Source: Aquilaria yunnanensis
Taxonomy: Eukaryota; Streptophyta; Magnoliopsida; Malvales; Thymelaeaceae
Direction of reading: 5' to 3'
Assembly (NCBI GenBank): GCA_039654915.1
Contig: CM077593.1
Span: forward strand, 114,067,413-114,131,412
DNA: 64,000 bases
This document shows positions 46,743 through 60,600 of this stretch, one piece after another. A model generated the notes under the pieces. That model ran no database searches. It saw nothing but the letters and a program-made list of their open reading frames with translations, and was not told the origin of the DNA. The stretch's first letter is position 1. Each line of letters starts with the position of its first letter. A program made the translations under genes and the position numbers.

Positions 46743-47096
46743 GGATAAATAACATTAGTTGTCCATAAACTATTCCAATGTTGCTTAATCGTCCTGAAAC
46801 TATCAAATGTTACTTAATGGTCCCTAAATTATATCCAATGTTTCTTAATCGTTCTGCCGTCCATCACAACTATTAAGAATGAATGAAAAAAATGACGTGG
46901 CTGCTGACATGACATAGAAAAATAATGTGGCTGTTAATGTGGTACCACTCTTCCATCCATCTTTAACGGTATGGTGTACAACGAGACGAGATAGTAATAA
47001 TTAAATAGTTTAAGGACAATTGGTGTAATGCTTGATAGCTTTGGGATAATTAAGTAACATGAAAGATAGTTTAGGGACAACTGACGGGATTTATCC
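46743..47096. mobile_element. Mutator-type MITE, 354 bp
   Basis: TIRs start GGATAAAT on both ends and continue through TTGTCC.TAAACTAT-like sequence for about 100 bp. A perfect 9-bp duplication AAAGTTATA (46734-46742 and 47097-47105) flanks it. No coding capacity. Confidence 0.8.
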
Positions 47097-47105
47097 AAAG
47101 TTATA

Positions 47106-49937
47106 ATTTGAAGCTAACATAGAAAAACTCTAATCGAGTGTCATGTATTTTTGGTAAATAAACATGATTGAGTGATTAAAATAATAATAACACCATCTAA
47201 TGTAATATGTTTATAAATTTAAAATGAAAAATACAATATCAATTAAAAAAATAAATGATAAGAAAAAAATTTAATAGTAACCAACCACACTACAAAAAAC
47301 ATCAAAATATTGAATGAAAAGAAGAAATGAAACAAAAAACATGTCCACTATTGTTTATTAGTTTGGATTTTATTTTCAATATGTTCTCATATATATGAGA
47401 AAATTTATAATAAGAATGAGAAAAGTCTAAGATGTAATAAAGGTGATAATATTAATACACATCATAGTGCAATTTATTATTATTATTATTATTTTGTATA
47501 ATACATAGTTGAACAAATCAATTTAGAAAAAATGTCGGCATTAGTTTGCTATGTTAGTTCAACTAAAAAAGCAAAATTTTGAAAGTCATACAAGAATTTT
47601 AGATTGAATTCAATCATTTGCAATTGAATAAAAAAAATAATGTCTTTCACCATTAAGAATAAGAGAACTATTTTTTATAAGTGTTAAAGTATTTTTATAT
47701 TTTATTAAAATGAATTAAATATTAATAAATGTCAATTTGATTTTATTTTGGAAACAATTAATGTTTACATTCCCATTGATTTTATAAAGTGATTAAAATT
47801 TACAGTTATTCAAAAAAAATAACTATTTCCTTTTTATGAAAATAGGTGCTAATTGATGTGATTTTTCTATCTTCTATAATAAATTTTTTTCTCATAAGCA
47901 AATTATTCTTGTTACGTAAAGTATCTTGCCTATTAAATTTCTATAATAGATAAGTGGTATGGAGATTTTAGAGTAAATATTAAAGGTTGTGATATTGTTG
48001 CCAGAATTAATATTTCCTTACTAATTGTATTATATGTTCAGGATTTTGAAGAGCTTTCTTTTCTTGTGTGAAGAGCAAATTTATATGAGAAAATATGCTA
48101 TAAAAATCTATTTTAAATAGGTCAATGTGCAAGAGATCACAAGAAATACATAGGAATATTGAACATTTTGTTTCCAAAAGTATTAAGATGGATATTTTTA
48201 GTACCAACATTATAAAATCTGGATATTGATTAGTAAACGAAAAATATGCAAGAAAAATGTCTTTTATGGTGACAACATGACCATTATGTATTTATGGGCT
48301 TTACATAATTATATTTATCATAGATTAAACTTACTAAATAGTATAATGAAAATAATAAAAATTTATGGGTTTTACATAATGAAAATGACACATTTAGAAT
48401 ATGTAAAAATGAAAAAGTAACATATTATCAAATATAAATAAAAAATTAACATATATTACACAACATAGATTTTTCTTTTATTTTTTTTCTTGTCTCCTAT
48501 CTATTTGTCTCCATATCTCTATCTCGTCTTTGAATTTGCAAAAGATGGCTAAAATTCACTCTTAATTAGTCCCTAAAGTTTGGATAAAGTTTTTTAATAG
48601 TCACTTAAGTTTCTTTTTCTTTTCACTTATACCACTTCATTTCAATAACTTTTCAAATAAACTACACCATAATATTTTTTGACTTCCAAATATTAAAAGC
48701 CGCTTTCTTGAGAATCTTGGCTATTTTTTTTTCTCACTTTTCTGCTCATAATGAACATGTAATCAACGTTTTTTTGTTTCCCTATTAAAATTCCATCTCA
48801 ATTAAATCACCTGTAAAATTTTGTGGCATTTAGGATATTTGACTCCTACATTAAAAAAATTCAAATAAAGAAATTAGAGGCATTTATGGTGACAATAAAT
48901 GTAAACTAAACAACTTGTATAAATGTTCTCTTAACATTTGGCAGGCAAAAAAAAAACAAAGTGATTAGACTGCAGAATTGTTAAACTTGAGTGACTTAAT
49001 TGAATTTAAAAACTGAAGAATAATGATAAATTTGATCAAGTACGCACTACTCCACAATAAAATTTGAGTTTTTAAAAGAAGTATTGTAGTTACATTTTTT
49101 TTTTATGAAATATTGTAGTTACAAATTTTAATTGTCAAATGAGTAGTTTTTAATTTATATACTAATTAATCGTAGTTTTTGGAGTTTTTAACAAAAATAT
49201 TGTAATTAAAAAACTTAATTACCAAAAAATAGTGATTTGTAACTTATATACCAGTTAATTGCACTTTCTATCCTTAATGTGCCATGTCACATTTTTTTTT
49301 CCATTGATGGATTGCCAAACCACGTTTAATTATTTTTTAAAAATAAAAAATTTGATTTCACCCGCACAAGATAATAAAAAAAAAACTGTTATAGAACATC
49401 ATAATACAAATGAAAGAACATTTTAGTTATAATTTAGTTAAGCTATTGGCTTAAAAATTCTCTATTTGGCCTTGTGTTTAAGGATGTTAAAAAATATTTT
49501 ACCTGTCCCTACCCTCTTTGAATCCAGTCACTTGAATTCAAATCCGAATCTGACCCTACTTGCAAAGCCATAAGAAGGGTATGAGTAGGCTTATATTTAC
49601 AATCCTTCTTGGTTTTAAAATAAAATTATAATTTAACATAAATTACTATACATTTTTCAGCTAATAATTGATTGTAGGTATGCACATTTTTTAAAAATAT
49701 ATATGTAAAAATATTAAAAAAAATAACTTTACAAAAATAAACATATGCCTTAAATATGTTGACAAGTAGTACTCGCCTACTCACATTAGTCGGTACCAGT
49801 TGAACCTAATTACTCGTAGAAAAAGATTTGGGATTAATTAAACCTGGGCAAAATTCGGGAAGTTGACATACTTGCCCGTGCTCCCTGTTTTTTCTGTCAG
49901 GTAATTGTTTTTTGTTAATCCACCAAAGAACCACATA
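47106..49937. other. Intergenic AT-rich DNA, no gene seen
   Basis: Very AT-rich sequence with ATT trinucleotide runs (47475-47495). Weak 'AGTCCCTAAAGTTTGG'-type and reversed motifs near 48570 and 48960-49020 may be remains of another TIR element. About 49480-49860 resembles the repeat at 45640-45960. Confidence 0.4.
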
Positions 49938-50011
49938 CTTCCTTCGTCTAAAAATTTTTGCTTCATTTGACTTTTTTGAGTATTTTTATTTGAATTTATT
50001 CATATTATTAT

Positions 50012-50042
<31 letters not shown>

Positions 50043-50168
50043 AACTACATATCTTGATTTATCATTCATATATAAATATTTTTCATTTATATATTAAAAT
50101 ATTGAAAATAAAAAATCCTAAATCAATTACCAAAAATAAATGGAACAAAAGTTTTGGGATGGAGGAAG
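49938..50168. mobile_element. Stowaway-type MITE, 231 bp
   Basis: Ends CTTCCTTCGTC and, reversed, CTTCCTCCATC, flanked by TA on both sides. Subterminal AAAATTTTTGCT... matches ...AGCAAAAATTTT-like sequence at the other end. Same family as 62964-63197. Confidence 0.75.
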
Positions 50169-50917
50169 TACACTATTTTTCATTTAAAGAAATTGATTAT
50201 TTTTATTTTTATTTTTTTAACCATTATTCTTTGAAATTTCTTTTGTTTAATAATCATTTAAACATTTTTTGAAAAATAAATAATTATTTCTAAATCCATT
50301 TCTGTTCCAACCTATTACTAAGTTATTCAAAAATAATAAATTTTAAAAAATAAATTAAAAATTATTTTTGAGCTTCTTAAATTGCATAGAAAAAATTTAA
50401 TAATTTTTCTAACATCTCTATATAAGTTGATTTTGTAGAATAAAAATTTTGAAAAAATTTCAAATGGAGCTCACATGGAAAAAAAATTTGACTAAAGATA
50501 TCTTCCTTCTTTTTTCCCTTTTTTTTTTCGTTCTTCGAAGTAAACAACTGTTAGGTTTTTTTAAGACTTTAAGATTAAGTTTTAATGTGACGTAGCACTT
50601 GATGATAGAAAAAGCGGTAACATGACAATGTAAGATAATAAGTACAATGGGTTGTCATATTCATTAGAAATTACTACTCCCTTCGTTTTAGTTAATACTT
50701 TTTCTTTTTTTTTAATTAAAATTTGACTTAAATATATTTATATTAATGTGTATTAAAAAAATGATTAGAAATTACATTTAGAAACTACAATCATTAAGGT
50801 TTTATTTTCATATAAAAAATTCATATTCTTATGATAAATTTTAAAAGAAATAAAATTATAGATTAATTGTTATCTGAATAGTAAAAAAAGACGAACTTTC
50901 ATAAGACATAGGAAATA
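50169..50917. other. Intergenic DNA with a degraded Stowaway-like sequence
   Basis: From about 50686 (TACTCCCTTCGTTTTAG) to 50916 the ends are weakly inverted copies (GACATAGGAAATA), so a decayed Stowaway MITE is likely. Nothing else recognised. Confidence 0.4.
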
Positions 50918-50927
50918 TCTTTTAGCA

Positions 50928-52040
50928 GGGTAAATTGCACTCGCTACCCTCAACCTTTAATTGTTGTTTTATTTCTAACCCTAACCTGCATTTTGTTCAT
51001 AGCGTATCTATAGCCACAATAAAATGTTTCATTTTGGCCTCTTTTTAGACAGAAATCGTTATCTTGGATGGAAAAAGTCACGTTAGTAGATTACTGTATG
51101 GAAAAATCTTTGTTTTAACCATTGTAAAAATCCCCTTTACGAAAAAAGCCTTAAAGCTTTTAAATCTAACAAAAAACCTTAAAACTTTCTCCAGCCAACT
51201 CTTTCCTCCCTCTCCAGCATCTCTATCTTGGCGACCTTCTTCTCCAGCGAATCCCCTCCTACCTCTCATCCCTCTTCGGCCTCTTCTCCACAGTAAGTTT
51301 GGTTAACCGGCTTTCTTCTCGCAAATTGAGCCTCCCTCTCACAACAAAATTGAGCTTGGTCTTCACCCGTGATTCCCGGTCCTCGTGCACTTGTTGCCAA
51401 ATCACCATCATCTACTTGCCGCCAAATTGCCCTCGCCCTCTAGCACCGAATTGAGAGGAAGCCGAATTGGGCTCTTTTCTCTTGCTTCCTTCTCGCAAAT
51501 TGGGGGAACTTAGATGAATTGCAATGAATTGCGACAGAATCAATGGAATGGGGCGAGGGAGAAGAATCATGAATCTTGACGAAATCGATGGAATCAGACG
51601 AAATCGAAGCCATTCGCAAGCAAGGATGGAGGAGAGGAAATGGGGATGGGTGAGCGGAAGGGTGAGCAACAGTAAGGATGGTGAGTAGCAGTAGGTAAGG
51701 GAGGTAGACGAATAAGAGAGCTGGCTGGAGATGGGAGGACAGGGTGGAAAGGGAGGCCGAAGAAGGAGGAGAGATAGGAGAAGTTAGCCTAATTTTTTGT
51801 TAGATTTAAAAGCTTTAAAGGCTTTTTTTGCAAAGGGAACTTTTACAGGGATTAAAAAAAAAAAATTCCTACAATAATATGCTGACGTGACTTTTTCCGT
51901 TTGATATAACATTTTTTGTCCAAAAAGGGACTAAAATGAAATGTTTTATTAAAATTATGGATATACTACGAGTAAAATGAAGGTTGGGGTTAAAAAGGAG
52001 ACAACAATTAAAGATTAGAGGTAGCGGGTGCAATTTACAC
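50928..52040. mobile_element. Mutator-type non-autonomous element with ~250-bp TIRs
   Basis: The left end GGGTAAATTGCAC and right end GTGCAATTTACAC begin TIRs that can be followed for about 250 bp (shared GACGTGACTTTTTCC/GGAAAAAGTCACGT and GATTTAAAAGCTTTAAAG). Perfect 10-bp duplication TCTTTTAGCA (50918-50927 and 52041-52050). The interior (51200-51760) is GC-richer but has no transposase. Confidence 0.85.
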
Positions 52041-52327
52041 TCTTTTAGCAATTAAGTTTTTAAGTCACAATATTCTTAAGTTAAAAACACATACTTTCTA
52101 CATTATGTTGCCACATCATCCGTTCATCTGTGATTAGCTGTCATATTAGTCCTTTTTCTTATTCGATTCATCCATAGAGGGTCTATTTGGATTACATAAG
52201 GCAAGGACTGTGCTCCCGAAAGCTGTAGAGTGAGTGTGGGGTCTCAACATTCCACACAAATTTAAGGTTTTCTTGAGACAATGCACTTCCCATGACTGCC
52301 AACCTAGCTGGTCATGGAGGTTGGTAG

Positions 52328-53546
52328 AAGAGAAAATTATCAGAACCCCCCCTAAGGTATACCCTAACCTACACTTATATCCTCTCCATTTCAAATACTT
52401 GCACTTACCCCCTCAAATTTAACACCATTAATCACCGTTATGATAAAAAATAGAAAACACCTACATTTGCCCTCCAAGCTTTCTTCCCTAAAACTTTTGC
52501 TCCCCAACTTGTACATCTAACAATCTTTGCATTCACTCCAATCTAATGTCCTGGAAATGGAGCCTCCGATTCTGTCGTCCGCACCAGCAACCTCCTCCGA
52601 TCCCTCTTCGCGCCGCCTGCTCCTCCGATCACTCTTCTCGCCGCCGTATCCTCCGATCCCTTTCTCCCCCTCACCGGCCTGAGCCGCGAGACGAAGGAGA
52701 ATGAGGCCCAGGGCCGGCAGGGAAGCTCCACCGTCTTCGACTGGATCCGCGAGACACACGGCGTTTTAGCGATGCTGGAGACTAGATGGCCGGCGAGACG
52801 CGACGGCAGCCGTCGGATTCATGAGATCAGATGCTGGAGAACAATTGAAAGAGGAATAATCGAAAGGCGGAATCAAAGATCGGCGGACAAACAAAGGAAG
52901 AGGCGAACAATCGAGCGAACAAATCAAAGGAGAGCGAGGGCAGTCAAGCATGTTTCGAAGGTCCGGCTCGGTTCCGGCGAACCCGACAATGAATCTGGTT
53001 CAAAACGGAATCGAATCAGAGATGGTTGTCGGATGAATCGAATCAAAATCTGATTTAGTGATGGTCGTCGGGTGAATTGAAGTACGGCGAGGCGAGGGTT
53101 GTCGGCGCTAGCGGAGACGACGCAAGGTCGTCGGAGGGAGACGGAGACAGAGGCGGGAGAGGAGAGGGCTGAGGAAGCATTGGCCAGGCTGGAAAGGTGG
53201 CAAAGTCAGTTCATCGGACTGTAAGAATCTGTTTGGATATGATCTTTATGGGAAGGGGACGGAAGGGAAGGGACAAAGAGGAGAGAGAGAGAGAGAGCAG
53301 GGAAAACAGGGGAGAGAGAGAAAAACGTTTAATTGTAAAGTTGTGTATCTGATTTGTATTATCTGAAAGTTTGGGGGTAAATTTTTCAAGGAAGAATATT
53401 ATGAAGTCAAAATCAGATATTTTACCTTTTTTAGTCTAACGGTGAATGACGGTGTTAATTTTTTAAGGGCATAACTATAGGTATTTAAAAAATAAGGGAT
53501 ATAAGTGTAGGTTCGACCTAACGCAGAGTTCTAGTAATTTTCCCTT
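52328..53546. mobile_element. TIR element, ~1.2 kb, Mutator-like, target duplication not clear
   Basis: The ends AAGAGAAAATTATCAGAAC and, reversed, AAGGGAAAATTACTAGAAC, then shared CCTACACTTATATCC and TTAACACC...CACCGTTA, form TIRs of about 100 bp. The interior (52550-53220) is GC-rich with CCTCCGATC and GCGAGACG motifs; open frames there look compositional. An AG microsatellite lies at 53279-53297. No clean flanking duplication found. Confidence 0.65.
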
Positions 53547-54050
53547 TTATAGAATCTAATATGCTAGAGATGCACTTTACACCTGTTTTGGAGTTTTCTA
53601 GGATCTACCAATATACAGGAACCTTTTTGTACAGATCCATTAACTCAAAATTTTTGGTATTTTGAGGCACCACTATCATCATTACTAACATCACAAGGAA
53701 AATTGCATTATAAATGGATTTACTGTGTAGTCTCTACTTTTTGGACTGTATAGTTGAGTAAAAATGAGTGTGTATTCCATGACTCTACGATTGATATCCA
53801 ATAATTCATAGCTAGAATGGATGTCTTATTTTATCAGTTGGTGGTTACTAGAGACTACCTGTTGGTTTATATGACTTTTGTTACCAATCCTCCAAAGCTT
53901 CTTTGTCATTCTTCGAATACTAGTTTATTGTGTGGCCCCTCTTATGGCCTATAAATTTTTGTTGTTGAAGAAACATGAGTTTTACCTAATTATACTTGCT
54001 TTAGAATGGATAAGATATGAGTACTAAAACTATAAAATTGATGTATGATG
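53547..54050. other. Intergenic DNA, possible retroelement relic
   Basis: No intact frame. It has less AT bias than its surroundings and reads like decayed coding sequence, but I recognise no family. Confidence 0.3.
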
Positions 54051-54058
54051 GATAGGAT

Positions 54059-55115
54059 TATGGGTGTTAATGAACCGAGCTTTTTTCGAGCTATTTAAGC
54101 TCGAGCTCGAAAATATCCTTTAACGAACTGAGCCTATCGAACTTCGAACTCGAACTTGAGCTGACTTTGATATTCGAACCTTTTATTGAATTGAGCCCGA
54201 ATACTCTAATGTTCGGTTCGATAGTTTTTTGAGCCTATCGAGCCCTATATAATATTAATATAAATATTAAAATTTATATAATTAATTTAATAAAAATAAT
54301 AAATAAATTACCTAAACCTAAAACTCATTTGTTTTGACTTAGAATTCACCCAGATTTTCTCACCGATAACCCTCATCCTCCGATGATTTCATCGGCTCCC
54401 TCATTCACTAACCTCCCTTCAGCCCCATCGTCCTAAGCTCCCATATTCCACTATTAGATCAAGTGGTACCACATTCTCGTGGTTTACCTCATCGCTCCGA
54501 TCCTCGCCTTCTGTAATGCCTACGGCTGCGGCTTCACTGATTAGTCATTTGCGGCATCAGCAACCAGCAGACACTCACAATCATAAAGCTACAGCAAGCC
54601 ACGACCGATCTCACTTATTCACCAGACGTCTCCTCTGTCGAGCGCCGAGAGTCCCGTAGTCGATCGCTTCTCCAGGGCTCTGCCTGATTTCTCTTATATC
54701 ATGCGTTGCACATTCACTGGATTTCTCCTCTGTCGTGCATCACCCCGTCGCTGGATTTCTCTTCTGTCATGCAATCGATTGCCCATTCACCGGATTTCTC
54801 CTCTGTCACACATCTTCAATCGCGCAATCAGCCACTCCTCTGCCTAACTTCTTCTCCTTCGCACACTGCTAATCACACAATCAGTTGTTCCTTCACCAGA
54901 CTTTCCCCCATTTGCTGTGCCATCGGCCCGCTCTTTAATAGGTTTTCGAACACTTTGAACGTTCGAATCCTTTCAACCACCATACCAAGCCGAACTCGAG
55001 CACCATTTTCTCGAGCTCATCGAGCTCTAGCCCGAGCCCGAACACTTCTCAAACTTAAACGAGCCAAGCTCGAGCCCGAGAGGTTCGGGCTCGGCTCAGT
55101 TCGATAACACCCCTA
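54059..55115. mobile_element. hAT-type non-autonomous element, 1057 bp
   Basis: Ends TATGGGTGTTAATGAACC and, reversed, TAGGGGTGTTATCGAACT, flanked by an 8-bp duplication GATAGGAT (54051-54058 and 55116-55123), the hAT hallmark. Subterminal GAGCTCGAGC-type repeats on both sides. No transposase domain; the open frame at 54706-55107 is low-quality Ser/Thr/Pro sequence and probably not a gene. Confidence 0.8.
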
Positions 55116-55540
55116 GATAGGATACAAGTTGAGTATCCAACATAATGGATAGAATGTGAGAATAACATTATCTCACTCATATCCTATTGATTGTCATGCA
55201 TAGATCTACTGAGTGAATGTTGCTCTACGTTCAATTCTTAACCCTGAACCATAGAGGCATGATGATGCCTTTGTACTTCATCTTGCACATGGTCAACCTA
55301 TTCCTTACCATTATGATCTTGATTGTAAAAGAGCCACTGATATATTTTAAGGATACACCATTTATCATGTTCTTTCATACATTCGAATAACATACATCAT
55401 AAAAACATATTACTTGCTTTGTTTTGACTTAGTATAAGAACTTTAGAAAAACTAACAAATGTAGAAATTACACAAAGATTTGAGATAAGTAAAATAGTAA
55501 ATAGTGCAAAGGGATATAAGATATATAGATGGAGCACCTT

Positions 55541-55661
55541 AGATAGCCAATTTCTTGGTAGCCAAATTCTTTGATGATCTGGCAAGTGATATTGTTGAAA
55601 TTAGCCTTCTGGCCGTCAATGGGAAGAGGTCAACCCTTAGCAGTTGGGACTTGAGAGACAA
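55541..55661 (-). pseudogene. Orphan exon-like fragment, gene not recognised
   Basis: On the minus strand the sequence reads GVALDSFVSQVPTAKG, a stop, then PLPIDGQKANFNNITCQIIK and EFGYQEIGYL, followed by a possible splice donor (AG|GTGCTC). It has the look of a conserved soluble-protein exon with one nonsense codon. I cannot name the family; it may be a captured or decayed host-gene piece. Confidence 0.3.
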
Positions 55662-57151
55662 AAGAGTCAAGTGCAACACCAAATACACTGCGCAAGAAAA
55701 ATTTCACTTTTGAGAACTCCAAATTCTGAAACAAATAAATCCGTTCAGCGTGACGCTCACATTAACTACATTTTCATAATCAAAAAAGCCTATATTCTCA
55801 TTGATTTGTCATGCTTAGATAAGAGAAAGTGAAATCAACCAACATAATTATAAGAGCCACATAAGACTAGTCAATTTGACCAGTTCAACTACGAAATGGT
55901 TCTTCTACTAGCCTAGTAGTTTGTTCATTTGATATTAGGTCAAAATTGATCAGGAATTAAAAAAAAATAAGGAAAAACTGCCAAATGAAAAAAACCTCGG
56001 GCATATGACATAAAAGTTTTACATTGTTTAATTTTAGAAGTAAAATTTAAACATAAAAATATAATAAATTATTATTGCATAAATATGACATTATATATGT
56101 AAAGGCCTAAATGTCTATTGGTCCCCTGAATTATAATAACTCAAATAGTTTAGTTCCTAAACTACCAACCGCATCAATTTGAACCCTAAACTTTCAAGAA
56201 TCAATCACTTTAGTCCCTCGACCCAGCAAAACGCTCACGTGAGTGCACGTGAGGTTGAAACCATCAGGCATTTAACGAAGCCCAAAAAACATGCCTCGCC
56301 GCCGACATTGTCATCATTTCTATGGAACCTCAGGCTTTTTCGTAAGCCATTTCTGATTTTATTCAACCTAGATGCAAAGCCTCCACTCATTGGTGACGTC
56401 ATTCCGTCAAGTTCATTTGTCGTCCTAACATTGACCGAAGATCTGGCTGGAATTCATTACCCCCTGATCATGCAATACTTCATAAGCAATCAAATAGCCT
56501 TTTTTGGAGCTCGTAATCACGTTGCAGAAAATAGTTCAAAACCACATCCGCCTGCTCCTTTTTCATTCACATCGAAAAAGAAGCCTAGGCCTATTGGTGG
56601 GAAAAATATGACTTAGACCTTCATTTCATGTATTATAATTATTTAAGTTACTAAGGTGTTATCTCTTTCACTTTATTCACTCTGTTTTGGAGTAATACAT
56701 GTTTTTTTAGGGTAATAATTGTTAACTATTTTTTATATTTTACGTATAAGGGTGTAGACATTATTATAGAGTAACTTTTAGAAATATGAATTTAGTTTTA
56801 TTTATTTGTTGTGTGTGCTACTTGCTTGTTAAATATTTGAGTCTTTGCAGCCATTATGCATCATGCCTTGAATATCTTGAAAATCTTAAGCCAAATCTAC
56901 TGCTTGACATATATTTGAATTGTCTTGACACTAGCATGTTTTATTTTTCAGAAAACATCTATTAGATGGTAAAGATCTTTAAAAGGAATAAAATAGATGA
57001 AAGAAAAAGCGACTATTAATTTGTGTCCTAAAAGATTCGTATGTACTATAAGTATAATGCAATTTCTAAGGCCTAGATGCCTGTTGGTCACATGAATTAA
57101 TGATGGGCTTTGGTGGATTTTATCCTTTTTTAAATGTCTTATGCAAATTAG
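55662..57151. other. Intergenic DNA with TIR-element remains
   Basis: About 56108 begins AGGCCTAAATGTCTATTGGTCCC, and a related AAGGCCTAGATGCCTGTTGGTCAC appears in the same orientation at 57068, so two left ends of one element family are present without matching right ends. The open frame 56179-56616 (145 residues) lies inside the first and has no recognisable domain. Confidence 0.35.
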
Positions 57152-57160
57152 AAACTTTAG

Positions 57161-57622
57161 TGAGAAAATGACAAAAACTCCCCTATGGTTTGGTCTAACC
57201 TATACTTTGTCCTCTCTATTTTCAGAAACCTATACTTTACACACTTCTTCCTTTACATTGTCTGATAATAACTTCTAAAACCCTAACTTAAACTAGCTAA
57301 TATTAATGTTCTAGAAATTTTAAGATTTTTGATATTTTTTTTACAGCTAACTAACTGTCAAAAAAATACTAATATGTATTTATAGGAAGAAAAATACAAT
57401 CACAGAAATAAAAAATTGATAATTTATAATGTCTATTAACTACAAAAAAAAATATTAAGAAGATTGAAATTACTGGAAGATGACATTGTATAGTTTAAAT
57501 TACAATTTTAGAAGTTGTTATTAAATAGTGTAAAGGAAACATAAGACAAAGTGTGTTCAAAAATAAAAGGGGGGCAAACTATAAATTAAAGCAAACCTTA
57601 GGGGGGTAATTGTAAGTTTTCT
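57161..57622. mobile_element. Mutator-type MITE, ~460 bp
   Basis: Inverted ends share AGAAAA..ACAA..ACTCCCCTA.GGTTTG, then ACTTTGTC and TTTACAC..TT....AACTTCTAAAA, over ~140 bp. A 9-bp duplication AAACTTTAG flanks it (57152-57160 and 57623-57631). Confidence 0.7.
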
Positions 57623-57631
57623 AAACTTTAG

Positions 57632-60600
57632 TTGAGTGAATGACGAGTGAACAATATACTCACACCCATGCCTTCGCCTCGCCCCCTACACATGAATCCT
57701 GGCTATATCCCTGCTCCTAGATTAGCTACACTCCTCTCTCAAGGAACAAAATCCTATTCATATGTTAGTTAATTATAATCTCTTCGTTAACCAAAATCCC
57801 TAGCAATGCATTACTCACTTTGTGAATCCCACTACTAGGTTTGACCTTATTATGGAGATTTTATGTTAGCCTATCTCTACACTTGCATGCAGTCTATTCT
57901 ATCCATGCGGTGATCTACTTAAACATGCAAGAGGTTATCTTAACATGCTCGAAAATAAATGTTAAATTAATAGGCTAAAGCTACCATTAACCCAACAAAC
58001 AATGAAGCACATATGGGTAAATCTCAAGAAAACTATATTCATCAAGCAAAATAAATCAAAAGAACAAGATCCTTCTAGGGTTCATCAATACTAATCATAA
58101 TAGAAGTTTAATTCATGGTAAAGTAAAAAAAATAAACAAAGGCAAATAAAACTAAAACTAAGAAGATAATCCATCTTTGAACTCTCTTCAAATCCATGAA
58201 ATCTTCACTTCGATGTGCCTGAAATTGATGTTGATTGCCTTAAAACTGCTTCCTCTTGCGTTCTCCCACGAACCCTAGGCTATTGCTAACCTAAAAACTA
58301 AAAATGAGCAAAAGAACTACCTTTCCAGCACTAAAATCATGACTTAAAAATGCAACTGAGTACTGACATAGGCTAGGTCACAGGCATGTACATGGGCGTG
58401 TTAGCTTACAAGGGCTGGGTTACAAGTGTGACCTAGGGCCTGTCATGTTGCTGGACATGAAATTTATGATTAAAATATAGAACACGGCCATGGCTAAGGG
58501 CGTGTCTATATAGAAAACTTCTAAAACTTCAAGTTCTAGCTCCAAACTTCCTAAAAAATCCTTCCACATTGCAAAAAAGATGAAAAATGATATGAAAATA
58601 AAATATGAAATGACTTAGCACCAATTCTTATAAAAAAATGACTCAAATGACAAGCAAATGTCAAGGAAAATATAGTAAAAATATGTATAATTACACATAT
58701 ATCAAAGGGGCACGGCTTTATTACATGGAAGGATTTGTTGTAGGCTAAGTATGCTAGATGAATCACCTGTGCAAGCCTAAGGTTGAACAATTTGGCTATG
58801 GCATCCTCGATTGGGTAATCTTTCTTTTGGTTATTTAAAGCATCTATCTTGTACTTTATTCATAGACTTGTCTGATTTAGACTTTAAGTATGAAATTTGC
58901 ATTCTAGTTAAAAGCCATGAAGTACTTTTCTCGTAAAGTATGAATATGAGTATTGTTTCATTTGCTTTAGTTCACTCTATGTCTTAGGCTTTCAAACCCT
59001 CTGCAAGATTTATTAACTCACACATGTTTTCCGCATACAACTTTTATGCTTCCACCTAGGATGTAGCGACCTTACCTTTAATGGAGTCTTCCCAAAAAAA
59101 CTATGAAACCGAATTTCATAATAATTACAATTGGCTAGTTATTTTTTTTATCTCATATTAAATTTTTCATGCATCTAGTTATTAACCTATGATACACTAT
59201 ACATGCTTTGATTTTTCTATGACTAATAAAACTAAAACATTGCATGCATTTATAAAACACAGTTTAGCTGCAAGTCAAAAAGTATAAAATGCAGTGTGTT
59301 TACTATAAGCGATAACTATGTATATGCATCATTATACAGATAAAACTATGTACATGGCCAAAAGCAACAATCTAGGAACTTCATAGGATAATCTAGCATA
59401 CATACTTATAACAAAAGCAACTACTAAGATCCAAGCCCTTCTATGTCCTTCCTTATGCCACTAGTATTTGTAAGGCCAAAACAACTATAGTTATCACAAC
59501 AAACTCTCAATCAATAAAAATTCACTAGGTGGTTACTTGCTTAAAAACACTAGCACAACAACCTTCAATGGTTATCAGCCCCTTTTAGACTTAAATCTAC
59601 AAAATAACACTAAAGAGAGTAAGAATCTAAAGATTCACAGTAAGGGATTCGGGTACCTACAAGAAACACTAAGAACAAACATATATACATAATGTCTAAA
59701 GTTTATTACACACACTTACAATTTGAGGGCTAACATATGTATATAGGTTCAGGTTCTTTGGGACCTTTCCTCATCCAAGCCCTTCCATGGAATATTGTTT
59801 CATACTTAGTAAGTTATGGCCCCTAACTCACCCTAACAAGCCTTGGCTTGCCAACCTTACTAGTGTACTTGGTATACTAGCTCTTAGTGAGCTTAGCACA
59901 TCACTTATCCTATCCTTTGTTGTTATATAGATGAACATGGTTGATGTTTTTTGCTTGAGTTGTAAAGAACTCACTAAGTGTACTAGGCTCCCGCATAGTG
60001 CCCCAAGCAATTAGCTTGCCTAAGTCAATATGGTATTAAGCCTCTACCTACATTAGGCTTACTAGACTCCCACTTAGTACCTCGTGCTATAAAGCTCATT
60101 TAGGTCACCAATGTACTAATCCTTCACCCAATACCTACTTATGTTGCATTAGGTCATTACTTGCGCCTCAAGTCATGACTTGAGTAGGCTACAAGTGCAC
60201 CAAGCCCTTACCCTAGGTACCCTATTATCCACCATTACTTAGTTAACCCTATTATGGTAAGAATTACTTTAGATGAACTCACCTTATTAGTTTCTAGAAA
60301 ACTCCTAAAAGTGCCTTTGAGTTCCTACATTGGTGTCTTAAGCCCAAGGCTTGTCTAGACCCCAAATGGTTACTGAACTTCATCCCATTATTGTATTCTT
60401 TATTCTTTTTTTCACCATTGGTTTCCATGTTGCTTATTTGGAGATCAAGCTTCAATTCCAAACTTTGATGGTTTTACCCTAGTTCCTTAAAGACCATGAA
60501 AGCCCCAAGCCACACTTAGATTGTATAAAACCTTAAGGACTCTAGGCATTCCTTAGCCCTTCCCTTATAACCGTCTTCATAAAAATGCCCCCAAATTGGT

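Noticed and set aside
51064..53053. Several 60-93 codon frames in GC-rich interiors of TIR elements
   Set aside because: No domains, overlapping frames on both strands, low-complexity composition.
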